64,000 nucleotides of DNA, taken from Silicimonas sp. (GTDB lineage Bacteria; Pseudomonadota; Alphaproteobacteria; Rhodobacterales; Rhodobacteraceae). The stretch spans positions 1-64,000 of the forward strand of contig JABDJO010000127.1 in assembly GCA_013002465.1 (NCBI GenBank). The letters run 5' to 3'. Within the stretch, counting starts at the first letter, position 1; the number at the start of each line of letters is the position of its first letter. A program made the position numbers and the translations under genes. Below, in pieces: positions 15,576-24,570 of the stretch. A model generated the notes under the pieces. That model did not search any database. It saw nothing but the letters and a program-made list of their open reading frames with translations, and was not told the origin of the DNA.

Positions 15576-17438
15576 ATGAGTTTCAGGGTCGGGGAAAAGT
15601 CAGGCCGCAGCCTTGTCGCGCATGTTCTGAAAAAGAACATCCTTCCTGTCGCGATTGCCGCACTTTGCGTCTATGCCGTGGCGCAAAAGCTGGGTGAAAC
15701 CGGTTTCGATCAGATCCTTGAGGTGGTCTTTGCAGTCACGCCCTTGCAGTGGGTGTTGGCGATTATGGCCACTGCCGCGAGCTTCCTTGTTGTTGGGCAA
15801 TATGACGCCCTTTTTCACCGCTGGCTGAAAACCGGTGTGCCATTCGCGCGCGCGACATGGACGGGCGCCTCGGCGATTGCATTGGCGCAAACCCTTGGGA
15901 TGGGTTTGGCCACGGGCACGATTGCCCGATGGCGGGCCCTGCCCGAGGTGTCGATTGCCACCGCGCTGAAGGTGACCAATTATGTCTCGGTCAGCTTCAT
16001 GGCCGCCCTTGGGCTGTTGTCGGCGGTATTGCTTGCCCTTCCCACGAGCGACGTTCTGGTGTGGGGCGGCTACTTGATCCTGGCCATGGGGGGCGTGGCG
16101 CTTGCGTGTCTTCTTTCGCTCGCTCAACCTTGTTGGCTGCCCTTTCCGGTGCCGCCGATCCGGTTGATGCTGCGGCTGGTGGTTCTGGCAGGGATCGACA
16201 CCGGGCTGGCGGCCCTGGCCTTGTGGGTCTTTCTGCCGCACGAGGTTCAACCGACGTTCCTGCTTCTGTTCACCGCATTCACCCTGTCGCTTGGCGCCGG
16301 GCTGATCTCGGGCGCGCCGGGCGGGGTCGGGCCATTTGAACTTTGCCTTGTCACCCTGTTGCCGACGGTGCCAGAGCCCGATCTGTTGGGGGCGGTGCTG
16401 GCATTCCGGCTGACCTATTACGCCCTTCCAGCCTGCCTTGCCATCGGTCTTCTGGTTCGTCCCAGACGCCCGGCACCCCGCAATGTCCGGGGTGCGGGCG
16501 CGTCCGAACTCCCCGCCTTCCAGCGGGCCGAGGCTTGTCTTGCACAAACGCCCGGGCACCGCATTGCCCTGACGGCGCCAAAGCGCGCGCTGCATCTGGC
16601 CGAGGCCAGTCAGACCCTTGTCGCAATTGGTGATCCGGTGACGGGCGGTACTTTTAAACCCATTGATTTCAACAATCTGTCCGACGCAGCTGGCCGTGAT
16701 CAACGCTGGCCGATCCTGTACAAATGCAGCGGCAGAAGTGCCCGTGCCGCCCGAAGCCTTGGGTGGTATGTCGTCCGGATATCTCAAGAGGCGTGGGTCA
16801 CGCCGCAGACGTTTACCCTTGATACGCGCGCGCGGCGGCAGCTTCGCCGCAAGCTGAAACAGGCAGCGCGCGCCGGGGTACGCGTGAACAAGGCCGAACA
16901 CCTGCCAATGGCCGAACTGGCCAGGGTGTCCGCTGAATGGGTTGCCCGCACAGGCCCGGAGCGCGGATTTTCGATGGGTCGATTCGACCCAGGGTATGTT
17001 GCGTCCCAGCGGTGCTATCTGGCGTGGTCGGGCGACAGGCTTGTGGGATTTGCAACGTTCCATGTCTGTGATCACGAATGGGCGTTGGACCTGATGCGCT
17101 GTGCCGACAACATGCCGGACGGCACCATGCACACTGTGCTGTCCCAGGCAATCGAGGACGCCGCGCGATGCAAGATCCCGAAGGTGTCGCTTGCGGCCAT
17201 GCCATTGGAAGCGCCGTCCGCCGTGTTGCGCCACCTTGCCTCCCACCCGAGGGCCAAGGGGCTGCGGCGCTTCAAGCTGTCGTTCGGCCCAAAGACCCGG
17301 TATCTTTATGCCGCTGCCCCGAACCGGGCGGTCCTGACATTGGGCGCCATCGACGTCCTGCTGCGCATCCGGGCACCCGGGCCGTCGACCGCAAGTGAAC
17401 CCGTACCAGCGGACGACCCGGAATGGCAGATCGCCTGA
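15576..17438 (+). CDS. MprF-like bifunctional lysyltransferase/flippase
   Basis: 620 residues. The N-terminal half (about 1-300) has some eight membrane segments of the UPF0104/LPG-synthase type with the loop SGAPGGVGPFELCL. The C-terminal half is a soluble DUF2156 domain of double-GNAT fold (DTRARRQLRRKLKQAARAGV, ALDLMRCADNMPDGTMHTVL). MprF moves an aminoacyl group from tRNA to phosphatidylglycerol and flips the lipid, lowering surface charge. The protein is shorter than the 840-residue staphylococcal enzyme, as in other alphaproteobacteria. The amino acid and lipid acceptor cannot be inferred. It stands alone, and its end nearly meets the convergent hydrolase gene. Confidence 0.82.
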   Translation: MSFRVGEKSGRSLVAHVLKKNILPVAIAALCVYAVAQKLGETGFDQILEVVFAVTPLQWVLAIMATAASFLVVGQYDALFHRWLKTGVPFARATWTGASAIALAQTLGMGLATGTIARWRALPEVSIATALKVTNYVSVSFMAALGLLSAVLLALPTSDVLVWGGYLILAMGGVALACLLSLAQPCWLPFPVPPIRLMLRLVVLAGIDTGLAALALWVFLPHEVQPTFLLLFTAFTLSLGAGLISGAPGGVGPFELCLVTLLPTVPEPDLLGAVLAFRLTYYALPACLAIGLLVRPRRPAPRNVRGAGASELPAFQRAEACLAQTPGHRIALTAPKRALHLAEASQTLVAIGDPVTGGTFKPIDFNNLSDAAGRDQRWPILYKCSGRSARAARSLGWYVVRISQEAWVTPQTFTLDTRARRQLRRKLKQAARAGVRVNKAEHLPMAELARVSAEWVARTGPERGFSMGRFDPGYVASQRCYLAWSGDRLVGFATFHVCDHEWALDLMRCADNMPDGTMHTVLSQAIEDAARCKIPKVSLAAMPLEAPSAVLRHLASHPRAKGLRRFKLSFGPKTRYLYAAAPNRAVLTLGAIDVLLRIRAPGPSTASEPVPADDPEWQIA

Positions 17439-17447
17439 GCGCCGCCC

Positions 17448-18215
17448 TCAAGGCGTTCCGGGCGCAGAAATCCAGCGCTCGATCGCCTCGATCACCGTCG
17501 GGAAAGCGGCAAGATCGGCGTGGGTGGCGCCGGGGATCACCGAACGGCGGGCATTGGGCAGGGCCCGGTCCAGGGCTTCGCTGTATTTCGGTTGAATTAT
17601 CGCATCCTCGGCACCGTGCAGGATCAGAACCGGCGCGGACACGTCCTTTGCAAGGGCGAGCGAATCCCAGGTTTGAACAAACGGCAAACGACAGGCGGGC
17701 AAAAACGATCTGTCAGCCATGATCCGGCACATTCGGGAATAGGGTGCTTCGAGGATCATCGCATCAATATCATGGTGCGCCGCGACGTGCATAGCCAAGC
17801 CGCTTCCCATGGAAAACCCTTGTACAACAACAGGTTTTCCAAATGACCTCGCGTAATCCAATGCCTTCAGGGCGTCTGCCTTCAACAGGGATTCACTGGG
17901 TGTACCCGGTCGCCCGCCCCCGCCCCGGTATTCAAGCGCGACCACGTGACGCCCGGCCTGCAGGTGTTGGCGCAGCCCCGGTTCAAAGGCCCAAAGCGCG
18001 CCCGCATTGCCCATGAAATACAGCAGGACCGGCCCTTCCCCTGCGGCCACCTGCAACGAGATCGGCGTGCCATCACCGCCCGGCAGCGACACCCGGGAAA
18101 ACCCGGCAATCGGCTGATCTTCTTGCAGAAACGGATAGATAAACCGCGGATGCAGCCAGACCATCATGATCGCATAAACGACATAGGCGCCCGCCAAGGT
18201 CCAAACCACGGACAT
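17448..18215 (-). CDS. Membrane-anchored alpha/beta hydrolase (BEM46/ABHD17-like)
   Basis: 255 residues from the ATG at 18215, preceded by cgggg. The N-terminal anchor is VVWTLAGAYVVYAIMMVWLH. LLYFMGNAGALW is the oxyanion-hole strand of the BEM46 group. The nucleophile elbow is VQGFSMGSGLAMH, the Asp is in ILHGAEDAIIQ, and the His is in IPGATHADLA. It is the gene after coaD, seven bases beyond its stop. The hydrolase at 55080-55856 is a clear paralog (LYFTGNAGG and the same layout). The substrate is unknown; eukaryotic relatives are depalmitoylases. Confidence 0.85.
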   Translation of the reverse strand: MSVVWTLAGAYVVYAIMMVWLHPRFIYPFLQEDQPIAGFSRVSLPGGDGTPISLQVAAGEGPVLLYFMGNAGALWAFEPGLRQHLQAGRHVVALEYRGGGGRPGTPSESLLKADALKALDYARSFGKPVVVQGFSMGSGLAMHVAAHHDIDAMILEAPYSRMCRIMADRSFLPACRLPFVQTWDSLALAKDVSAPVLILHGAEDAIIQPKYSEALDRALPNARRSVIPGATHADLAAFPTVIEAIERWISAPGTP

Positions 18216-18222
18216 CCCCGGT

Positions 18223-18714
18223 CTAGTCAAACTTGGCCACGAGGTTCCGCTGCACCGTTGGCGTGACAAACCGCGAGACATCGCCGCCAAGCCGCGCGAT
18301 TTCCTTTACCAGTTTCGAGGCGATCGCCTGGTATTCGGCATCCGCCATCAGGAACACGGTCTCGATCGAATTGTTGAGGACTCGGTTCATGCCAACCATT
18401 TGATATTCATACTCAAAATCCGCCACAGCCCTGAGCCCGCGAACGATGATACTTGCCCCCACATCCTGGGCACAGTCAATCAGGAGGTTGTCAAAGGCAT
18501 GGGCTTCGATCTGGCAGCCGGTTTCGGCGGCGATATCTGCGCATTCCGCTTCGATCATCGCCACGCGATCCTCTAGCGAGAACAAGGGACCCTTGTCGCG
18601 ATTGATCGCGACTCCTATCACCAGTTTGTCGACCAGAACCGTCGCGCGCCGGATAATGTCGAGATGCCCCAGTGTAACCGGATCAAATGTTCCGGGGTAA
18701 AGACCGATACGCAT
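18223..18714 (-). CDS. coaD: Phosphopantetheine adenylyltransferase
   Basis: 163 residues from the ATG at 18714, which has gaggag eight bases ahead; an extension to 18732 is less likely. CoaD joins 4'-phosphopantetheine and ATP to dephospho-CoA, the fourth step of CoA synthesis. YPGTFDPVTLGHLDIIRRA contains the nucleotidyltransferase T/H-x-G-H motif, and VRGLRAVADFEYEYQM and the FVTPTVQRNLV end are typical. Length matches the family. Confidence 0.97.
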   Translation of the reverse strand: MRIGLYPGTFDPVTLGHLDIIRRATVLVDKLVIGVAINRDKGPLFSLEDRVAMIEAECADIAAETGCQIEAHAFDNLLIDCAQDVGASIIVRGLRAVADFEYEYQMVGMNRVLNNSIETVFLMADAEYQAIASKLVKEIARLGGDVSRFVTPTVQRNLVAKFD

Positions 18715-18803
18715 GATTGTGCTCCTCGACACTGGGCCTGACGCTGACTTCCACGGTTGCTGCGCGGTCTCAAGCTTTTTGGGTGAATGCGGGAATTTCC
18801 TGC

Positions 18804-19235
18804 CTAGAACCCTTTGATCATCCCTTCCAGGGCGTCTTTTTCCATCGACAGTTCGGAAAGACGCGCCTTGACCACGTCACCGATGGAAATCAGGCCGATC
18901 ATCTTGTCGCCTTCCATCACCGGCATGTGGCGAAACCGCCCGTCGGTCATCTTGGTCAGAACCTGGTCGGTGGTGTCGTCAGGGACACAGGAAATGAGGT
19001 TGCTGGTCATCAGGTCCGAAACATTGTCTTTCAGGCAACCTTCGCCGCGCCGCCCCAATTCGCGCACGATATCGCGTTCCGAGAGGATGCCGTCGGGTTT
19101 GTCGTTGTCTGACACAACCACCGCGCCGATCTTTTTCTCGGACAACATCCGCGCGGCATCGGCAACGGATGCATTGGGCGAGATTGTGACGACATCGGTG
19201 CCGCCTTTCATACCAAGTATTTGGCGCACGAGCAT
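18804..19235 (-). CDS. CBS-domain pair protein
   Basis: 143 residues containing two CBS domains and nothing else. The first (about 8-65) has SVADAARMLSEKKIGAVVVSD and GILSERDIVREL; the second (about 75-130) has LTKMTDGRFRHMPVMEGDKMIGLISIGDVV. Such stand-alone CBS pairs bind adenine nucleotides or S-adenosyl compounds and report energy state to a partner. The C-terminal helix LSELSMEKDALEGMIKGF is common in this alphaproteobacterial family. The partner is unknown. Confidence 0.92.
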   Translation of the reverse strand: MLVRQILGMKGGTDVVTISPNASVADAARMLSEKKIGAVVVSDNDKPDGILSERDIVRELGRRGEGCLKDNVSDLMTSNLISCVPDDTTDQVLTKMTDGRFRHMPVMEGDKMIGLISIGDVVKARLSELSMEKDALEGMIKGF

Positions 19236-19292
19236 GGGGTCCCTCCATGGACATAAACTTTTTGTGAGGGTCCCACCTTGGCGGCGTCTCTG

Positions 19293-20180
19293 TCAAGCGC
19301 GTGTGCGATGCGCCATTTCGGCGCGCATGCCTTCGGTCAAGGCCTGTGCAAAGCGGTTCAAACGCTCGACGCGAGCGTCGTCGGCGTGGCGGATCAGCCA
19401 GAAGGTCCGCGTCAGTTCGACGCTTTCGGGAAGGATCGCCTGCAATTCGGGCGCATCTTTCAAGGCAAAGTCATGTACGACACCGATGCCGGCGCCAGCG
19501 CGCAAAAGCCCAAGCTGGACCGACACCAGGTTCGATGCCATGTGAACCGTTTCCAAACCCAGTTCGGACAGGTAGTCCAACTCGCGGTCGAAGATCATGT
19601 CGGGGATGTAACCCACCAGATTGTGGTGTTTCAGATCGTCGCGCGACGTGATCGGACCATGGCGATCAAGATATTCCGCCGATGCGGCAAGGTGCAGGGA
19701 ATAGTTGGATATCTTCTGCAACCTGAGCCGCCCGGCCCTGGGGCGGCTGACAGCGATGGCCATGTCGGCCTCGCGTTTGGACAGATTGAAGACCCGGGGC
19801 AAGGCGACGATCTGAACGCTGAGGCCAGGATTCGCTTCGACGATGGCGCGGATCACGTGGGGCAAAAGGAAGGTCGCACAGCCGTCGGGCGCGCCAAGGC
19901 GGATCGTGCCGGTCAGCCCTTCGTCGGCGCCGCGCACTTCGGACAAGGCACCCGTCATGGCCTGTTCGGCCGCCTCGGCATGGGTGCGAAGTTGTTCACC
20001 CGCCGGGGTCAGCACATAGCCTTGCGGGGATTTGACGAACAATACCGCGTCCATCTCGCGTTCAAGGCGGGCGATGCGCCGCCCAAGCGTGGCCGGGTCC
20101 AACCGCAAGAGTTTCGCGGCCGCCGACAGGCTTTCCTGGCGTGCCACGGACAGGAAAATTCGCACGTCATCCCAATTCAT
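19293..20180 (-). CDS. LysR-family regulator divergent from mmsA
   Basis: 295 residues from the ATG at 20180. The winged HTH is at residues 1-60 (DDVRIFLSVARQESLSAAAK, then LDPATLGRRIARLEREM), followed by a periplasmic-binding-like effector domain. It is divergent from mmsA, with 102 bases between the starts, the usual geometry for a LysR regulator and its target. It probably controls valine or propionyl-CoA-generating catabolism through mmsA. The shared intergenic region also contains a TTTGCAAA-like double site that may belong to a different regulator. Confidence 0.9.
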   Translation of the reverse strand: MNWDDVRIFLSVARQESLSAAAKLLRLDPATLGRRIARLEREMDAVLFVKSPQGYVLTPAGEQLRTHAEAAEQAMTGALSEVRGADEGLTGTIRLGAPDGCATFLLPHVIRAIVEANPGLSVQIVALPRVFNLSKREADMAIAVSRPRAGRLRLQKISNYSLHLAASAEYLDRHGPITSRDDLKHHNLVGYIPDMIFDRELDYLSELGLETVHMASNLVSVQLGLLRAGAGIGVVHDFALKDAPELQAILPESVELTRTFWLIRHADDARVERLNRFAQALTEGMRAEMAHRTRA

Positions 20181-20192
20181 TCGGACCTCGTC

Positions 20193-20208
20193 CTTGCAAT
20201 TTTGCAAA
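20193..20208. promoter_or_regulatory. TTTGCAAA-type double half-site in lysR-mmsA intergenic region
   Basis: The sequence reads cttgcaat followed directly by tttgcaaa, two half-sites with their GC centres exactly 8 bases apart. The same 8-base spacing is found at 52335-52350 (pccB promoter) and 53626-53641 (pccR promoter). PccR of Rhodobacter sphaeroides is known to bind TTTGCAAA half-sites in front of propionyl-CoA carboxylase genes. MmsA produces propionyl-CoA, so common control by the PccR of this window is a reasonable inference. The site could instead serve the adjacent LysR regulator. Confidence 0.5.
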
Positions 20209-20282
20209 ACCTTTTTGGGAAACTGCCGCTTTTCCTTGCCCATGACCAGCCTGTAATGTCTGGCCAAAGCATGGAGGATTCG

Positions 20283-21782
20283 ATGGAAGAGCTGAGCCAC
20301 TTTATCAACGGACAACGTGTCGCCGGAACGTCAGGCCGATTTGCCGACGTTTTCAACCCCGCAACGGGTGAGGTTCAGGCCAGGGTCCCCCTTGCCTCGG
20401 TCGAAGAGATCGACGCCGCGGTCGCCAAGGCCGCCGAAGCCCAGGTGGAATGGGCCAAGGTCAATCCGCAGCGGCGCGCCCGCGTGATGATGAAGTTCGG
20501 CCAGTTGATCAACGATCACATGGACGAGCTGGCCGAACTGGTCAGCCGCGAGCACGGCAAGACCCTGCCCGACGGTCGCGGCGATGTGCAGCGGGGACTT
20601 GAGGTGATCGAGGTATGCATGGGCGCGCCTGCCCTGTTGAAGGGCGAATACACCAACGACGGCGGCCCGGGCATCGACCTTTACGCCATGCGCCAGCCCT
20701 TGGGCGTGGTTGCAGGCATCACGCCCTTCAACTTTCCGGCGATGATCCCCCTGTGGAAGATGGGCCCTGCGATTGCGGCGGGCAACGCGATGATCCTGAA
20801 GCCCTCCGAGCGATGTCCGTCGACCTCGCTGAGGTTGGCCGAATTGATCAAGGAAGCCGGGTTGCCCGATGGCATTTTGCAGGTTGTGAATGGCGACAAG
20901 GAAGCGGTGGATGCGCTTTTGGATCACGAAACGATCCAGGCCGTCGGCTTTGTCGGATCGACGCCGATTGCGCAGTATATCTATGGCCGGGCCTGTTCGA
21001 ACGGCAAGCGCGCCCAGTGTTTCGGAGGTGCCAAGAACCACATGATCGTGATGCCCGATGCCGATATGGACAAGGCCGCCGACGCTTTGGTCGGTGCCGG
21101 GTTCGGGGCTGCGGGCGAACGCTGCATGGCGATTTCAGTGGCTGTGCCGGTGGGGGAAAAAACCGCCGATGCGCTGGTCGAGCGGCTGGTGCCCCGCATC
21201 GAAGCCCTGAAGGTCGGCCCCTATACTGCGGGCGACGACGTGGATTTCGGCCCCGTCATCACCAAGGCGTCGCAGGATCGGATCAACGGGTTGATCGACA
21301 GCGGTGTCGATCAGGGCGCTGATCTGGTGGTCGATGGCCGTGGATTTTCGATGCAGGGTTATGAAGACGGGTTCTTTGTCGGGCCATCCTTGTTCGACAA
21401 TGTCACGGCGGACATGGACATCTACAAGGAAGAGATCTTTGGCCCCGTGCTGAGCCAGGTGCGCACCGAAACCTATGAAGAAGCGCTTAAGCTGACCATG
21501 GACAACCCCTATGGCAACGGCACCGCGATCTTTACGGCCGATGGCGACACGGCCCGGGATTTCGCATCCCGCGTCAATGTCGGCATGGTCGGTATCAATT
21601 TCCCGATCCCGGTCCCCCTGTCCTATTATTCGTTCGGTGGCTGGAAAAAATCGGCCTTTGGCGACCTGAACCAATACGGGCCGGATGCCTTCAAGTTCTA
21701 TACCAAGACCAAGACCGTGACCGCGCGGTGGTTTTCGGGGATCAAGGAAGGCGGCGAGTTCGCCTTCAAGGCCATGGACTGA
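20283..21782 (+). CDS. mmsA: Methylmalonate-semialdehyde dehydrogenase (acylating)
   Basis: 499 residues from the ATG at 20283, with ggagg seven bases ahead; an in-frame ATG at 20271 overlaps that ribosome site and is less likely. MmsA converts methylmalonate semialdehyde from valine (or malonate semialdehyde from beta-alanine or inositol) to propionyl-CoA or acetyl-CoA with NAD and CoA. Typical parts are GITPFNFPAMIPLWKMGPAI, GSTPIAQYIYGRACSNGKRA, and the catalytic Cys in GAAGERCMAIS. Length is typical. Its product feeds the PccAB and mutase enzymes encoded at 41882-52229. A strong hairpin follows the stop. Confidence 0.95.
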   Translation: MEELSHFINGQRVAGTSGRFADVFNPATGEVQARVPLASVEEIDAAVAKAAEAQVEWAKVNPQRRARVMMKFGQLINDHMDELAELVSREHGKTLPDGRGDVQRGLEVIEVCMGAPALLKGEYTNDGGPGIDLYAMRQPLGVVAGITPFNFPAMIPLWKMGPAIAAGNAMILKPSERCPSTSLRLAELIKEAGLPDGILQVVNGDKEAVDALLDHETIQAVGFVGSTPIAQYIYGRACSNGKRAQCFGGAKNHMIVMPDADMDKAADALVGAGFGAAGERCMAISVAVPVGEKTADALVERLVPRIEALKVGPYTAGDDVDFGPVITKASQDRINGLIDSGVDQGADLVVDGRGFSMQGYEDGFFVGPSLFDNVTADMDIYKEEIFGPVLSQVRTETYEEALKLTMDNPYGNGTAIFTADGDTARDFASRVNVGMVGINFPIPVPLSYYSFGGWKKSAFGDLNQYGPDAFKFYTKTKTVTARWFSGIKEGGEFAFKAMD

Positions 21783-21820
21783 GCAACAAAGAGGAAATGC
21801 GCCGACTTCGTCGTCGCGAG

Positions 21821-21846
21821 GGGGCCGCTGCTGGCGCAGCGGCCCC
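21821..21846 (+). terminator. Terminator hairpin after mmsA
   Basis: Perfect 10-bp stem, ggggccgctg (21821-21830) with cagcggcccc (21837-21846), loop ctggcg, followed by ttt. It lies 38 bases after the mmsA stop. It is immediately followed by the Rhodobacteraceae-type intergenic motif described separately. Confidence 0.8.
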
Positions 21847-21881
21847 TTTGCCTCCGGCGGGAGTATTTTGAACAGAAGAAG
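21847..21881 (+). repeat. Rhodobacteraceae-type post-terminator motif, copy 1
   Basis: Directly after the mmsA hairpin comes ctccggcgggagtatttt and then gaacagaagaag. A second, diverged copy lies on the opposite strand at 41784-41820, again directly after a strong hairpin downstream of a gene. I recall this ctcc..ggagtattt..aagaagaag pattern as very frequent in intergenic regions of Rhodobacteraceae genomes. Its function is unknown; it may be part of terminator or mRNA 3'-end processing. Confidence 0.5.
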
Positions 21882-21977
21882 TTACCGGCGCAGGCGCAGG
21901 CGCGCCAGGTATCAGAAAGCTGTTTCTTTTCAAACTGGAAACGCGTTAAACGGGGCCAGAACCCATGAGACAGGCCC

Positions 21978-23066
21978 ATGACCCGCGCCATCAGACCACA
22001 CCCGGGGATCGAAGCGATCGCGCCCTATAAGGGCGGCGACAGCCAGATTGCGGGCCGTGACGACGTGCTGAAGCTGTCGTCGAACGAAAATCCCACCGGC
22101 ACCAGCGATGCGGCGATGGCGGCCTATGCCAGTGCCGGTCATCGACTGCACCGATATCCCCCTTCGGACCACATCGCCCTGCGAACCGCCCTGGCCGAGG
22201 TGCATGGTCTGGAGGTCGATCGGATCATCTGTGGTGCGGGATCGGACGAGATCATCGCCTTTCTCTGTCAGGCGTATGGTGGCGCCGGGCGCGAGGTCAT
22301 TCACACCCGGCACGGGTTTTCCATGTACCGTATTTCAGCGCTTGCATCCGGGGCGACGCCGGTCGAAGTGCCCGAAGTGGAGCGCATCGTCGATGTCGAT
22401 GCCATTCTGGCGGGCGTGACCGACAGGACAGGTCTTGTCTTCATCGCCAACCCTGCCAACCCGACCGGAACCATGATCGACGCCGCCACCACCGCTCGGT
22501 TGGCGTCCGAGCTTCCTGACCATGTGCTTTTAGTGCTTGACGGTGCCTATGCGGAATATGTCGAGGGGTTTGATGGCGGTGCTGCTTTGGTTGACGCACG
22601 CCAGAACGTCGTCATGACGCGGACCTTTTCCAAGCTATATGGGCTGGGAGGCCTCAGGATCGGCTGGGGATATGGCCCGGCGCATGTGATCGACATGCTG
22701 AACCGGGTGCGCGGGCCGTTCAACCTGTCACGGGCACAATTGGACACTGCCGAGGCTGCGTTGCGCGACCGCGCGTGGGCCCGTGCCTGCCAGAGCGACA
22801 ACGCAAGGATGCGCACCTGGCTGGCCGTGGCATTGCGTGACATCGGTGTGGCGTCTGACCCTTCGGCGGCGAATTTCATCCTGGCCCGGTTCAGGGACGA
22901 CGCCGAGGCCAACGCCTGCGAGGCCGCTTTGCGCGCCGACGGGATTCTTGTGCGCAAGGTGGCGGGGTATCACCTGCCGGAATGCCTGCGGATTACAATC
23001 GGAACCGAAGCCGACTGTCGGCGCGTCGCCGCTTCGGTCCGACGTTTCAAAGAAGGCGCATCATGA
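21978..23066 (+). CDS. hisC: Histidinol-phosphate/aromatic aminotransferase
   Basis: 362 residues, a fold-type I PLP aminotransferase. LSSNENPTG near residue 34, DGAYAEYV with the PLP-contact Asp and Tyr, and the Schiff-base Lys in [17 protein letters not shown] are diagnostic of the HisC group. The usual length is about 360. The stop overlaps the tyrC start (ATGA). That coupling suggests this HisC acts with TyrC in tyrosine or phenylalanine synthesis, as an aromatic aminotransferase, possibly in addition to its histidine role. Confidence 0.93.
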   Translation: MTRAIRPHPGIEAIAPYKGGDSQIAGRDDVLKLSSNENPTGTSDAAMAAYASAGHRLHRYPPSDHIALRTALAEVHGLEVDRIICGAGSDEIIAFLCQAYGGAGREVIHTRHGFSMYRISALASGATPVEVPEVERIVDVDAILAGVTDRTGLVFIANPANPTGTMIDAATTARLASELPDHVLLVLDGAYAEYVEGFDGGAALVDARQNVVMTRTFSKLYGLGGLRIGWGYGPAHVIDMLNRVRGPFNLSRAQLDTAEAALRDRAWARACQSDNARMRTWLAVALRDIGVASDPSAANFILARFRDDAEANACEAALRADGILVRKVAGYHLPECLRITIGTEADCRRVAASVRRFKEGAS

Positions 23067-23980
23067 GCGAGATATATAACCGTGTTGCCCTGATCGGGCT
23101 GGGGCTGATTGCGTCGTCGATGGCCTATGCCATGAGGCGCGATGGTTTGGCCCGAACGATCACCGGCACCGCTCGATCGCGCGAAACCCGCGATATCGTC
23201 CGCGAGATCGGGTTCTGCGACGAGGTGTTCGATACCGCTGCCGAGGCCGTGAAGGATGCCGATCTGGTGGTGCTGGCCGTGCCAATCGGGGCCATGGAGG
23301 CGCTGGCCCGTGAAATCGCCCCACACCTGAAGGCCGGTGCCACCGTCACGGACGTGGGCTCGGTCAAACGCGCGGTTATCGACGCCGTGGGGCCGAATCT
23401 GCCGAATACTGTTCACTTCATTCCCGGTCACCCCCTTGCGGGCACCGAGCATTCCGGGCCGCGCTCGGGTTTTGCGGAGTTGTTTGAAAACCGTTGGTGC
23501 ATTCTTGTGCCGCCCGAAGATGGTGACGCCGAAGCGGTGTCTCGGTTGCGCGCACTTTGGGAAGGCATGGGATCCCATGTGGAAATGATGGAGGTCGATC
23601 ACCACGATCTGGCGCTGGCCGTGACCAGTCATTGTCCGCATCTGATCGCCTATACGATGGTTGGCGTGGCAGATGACCTGAGGCGCGTGACAGACAGCGA
23701 AGTCATCAAGTATTCTGCCGCCGGGTTTCGCGACTTTACCCGGATTGCCGCCAGCGACCCGACCATGTGGCGCGATGTGTTTCTGAACAACAAGGAAGCG
23801 ACATTGGAAATCCTGGGCCGGTTCACCGAAGAATTGTTCGCTTTGCAGCGCGCCATCCGCACCGGTGACGGGGACCACCTATTCGACTATTTCACACGAA
23901 CCCGGGCCATCCGGCGCGGCATCATCGAGGCCGGACAGGACACGGATGCGCCGAACTTTGGGCGAGGGAAAGCGAAATGA
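23063..23980 (+). CDS. tyrC: Prephenate/arogenate dehydrogenase
   Basis: 305 residues from the ATG at 23063 overlapping the hisC stop. TyrA/TyrC oxidatively decarboxylates prephenate or arogenate toward tyrosine. The Rossmann start is [19 protein letters not shown] (G-x-G-x-x-A/S), and [21 protein letters not shown] contains the substrate His of the family. The third glycine of the nucleotide loop is Ala-Ser here, which is common in cyclohexadienyl dehydrogenases. Its end overlaps the extensin-like gene (ATGA). The gene symbol follows alphaproteobacterial practice; the preferred substrate is uncertain. Confidence 0.92.
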   Translation: MSEIYNRVALIGLGLIASSMAYAMRRDGLARTITGTARSRETRDIVREIGFCDEVFDTAAEAVKDADLVVLAVPIGAMEALAREIAPHLKAGATVTDVGSVKRAVIDAVGPNLPNTVHFIPGHPLAGTEHSGPRSGFAELFENRWCILVPPEDGDAEAVSRLRALWEGMGSHVEMMEVDHHDLALAVTSHCPHLIAYTMVGVADDLRRVTDSEVIKYSAAGFRDFTRIAASDPTMWRDVFLNNKEATLEILGRFTEELFALQRAIRTGDGDHLFDYFTRTRAIRRGIIEAGQDTDAPNFGRGKAK

Positions 23981-24552
23981 AATTGATCCATGCGATAGGG
24001 CTATGTGCCGTTCTTGCCGCCTGCGGTGGCGGCTCAAGCGACATCGGTGAGCGTCCGGGCCTGCAAGCCGAGAAACTGGGCAGTGTTTCCGGCCCCGGCG
24101 GGTGCGGAATTTCAAATGCCGTGCGGGTGACCTCGGCTGCGGGCGTGCGACTGTCGCAACCCGCCACGCTATCGCCTGCGGCAGCGCTTAGGCTGGACAG
24201 TTGGCTGCGCAGCCACGCATTGCCGACAATTGGCCAACGCGGCGGCGGCCTGGTTCAGATTCGGGTTGCTTCGCATTATGCATGCCGCACTCGAAACAGC
24301 AGGCGCGGCGCGCGTCTGTCGGAACATGCCAGAGGGCGCGCGATCGACATTTCGGCCTTTGTTCTGGCGGACGGAACGACGATCACGGTGCTGGAAGGCT
24401 GGAATGGCAGTGACAGCCGTCTGTTGCGCCAGTTGCACAAGAGCGCTTGCGGGCCGTTCGGGACCGTTCTTGGTCCAAACAGCGACCGGCATCACCGGGA
24501 CCATTTCCATTTCGATATCGCCGACTATCGCAATGGGTCGTATTGTCGGTAA
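23977..24552 (+). CDS. Extensin-like lipoprotein (DUF/Extensin-like_C)
   Basis: 191 residues. It begins [20 protein letters not shown], a signal peptide with lipobox LAAC (Cys at 16). The body matches the extensin-like C-terminal family: GGCGISNAVRV, HYACRTRN, RLSEHARGRAIDISAFVLADG, and the end HRDHFHFDIADYR. The His/Asp pattern (SEH...D, H-x-H) resembles the D-Ala-D-Ala carboxypeptidase/LAS metallopeptidase fold, so a cell-wall hydrolase role is possible but unproven. It overlaps tyrC, so it is probably co-transcribed with hisC-tyrC. Confidence 0.85.
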   Translation: MKLIHAIGLCAVLAACGGGSSDIGERPGLQAEKLGSVSGPGGCGISNAVRVTSAAGVRLSQPATLSPAAALRLDSWLRSHALPTIGQRGGGLVQIRVASHYACRTRNSRRGARLSEHARGRAIDISAFVLADGTTITVLEGWNGSDSRLLRQLHKSACGPFGTVLGPNSDRHHRDHFHFDIADYRNGSYCR

Positions 24553-24570
24553 CTGAGCCTTTTCAATCGC

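Noticed and set aside
15600-17246. 548-residue open frame antisense to the MprF-like gene
   Set aside because: No family features; the forward gene is well supported.
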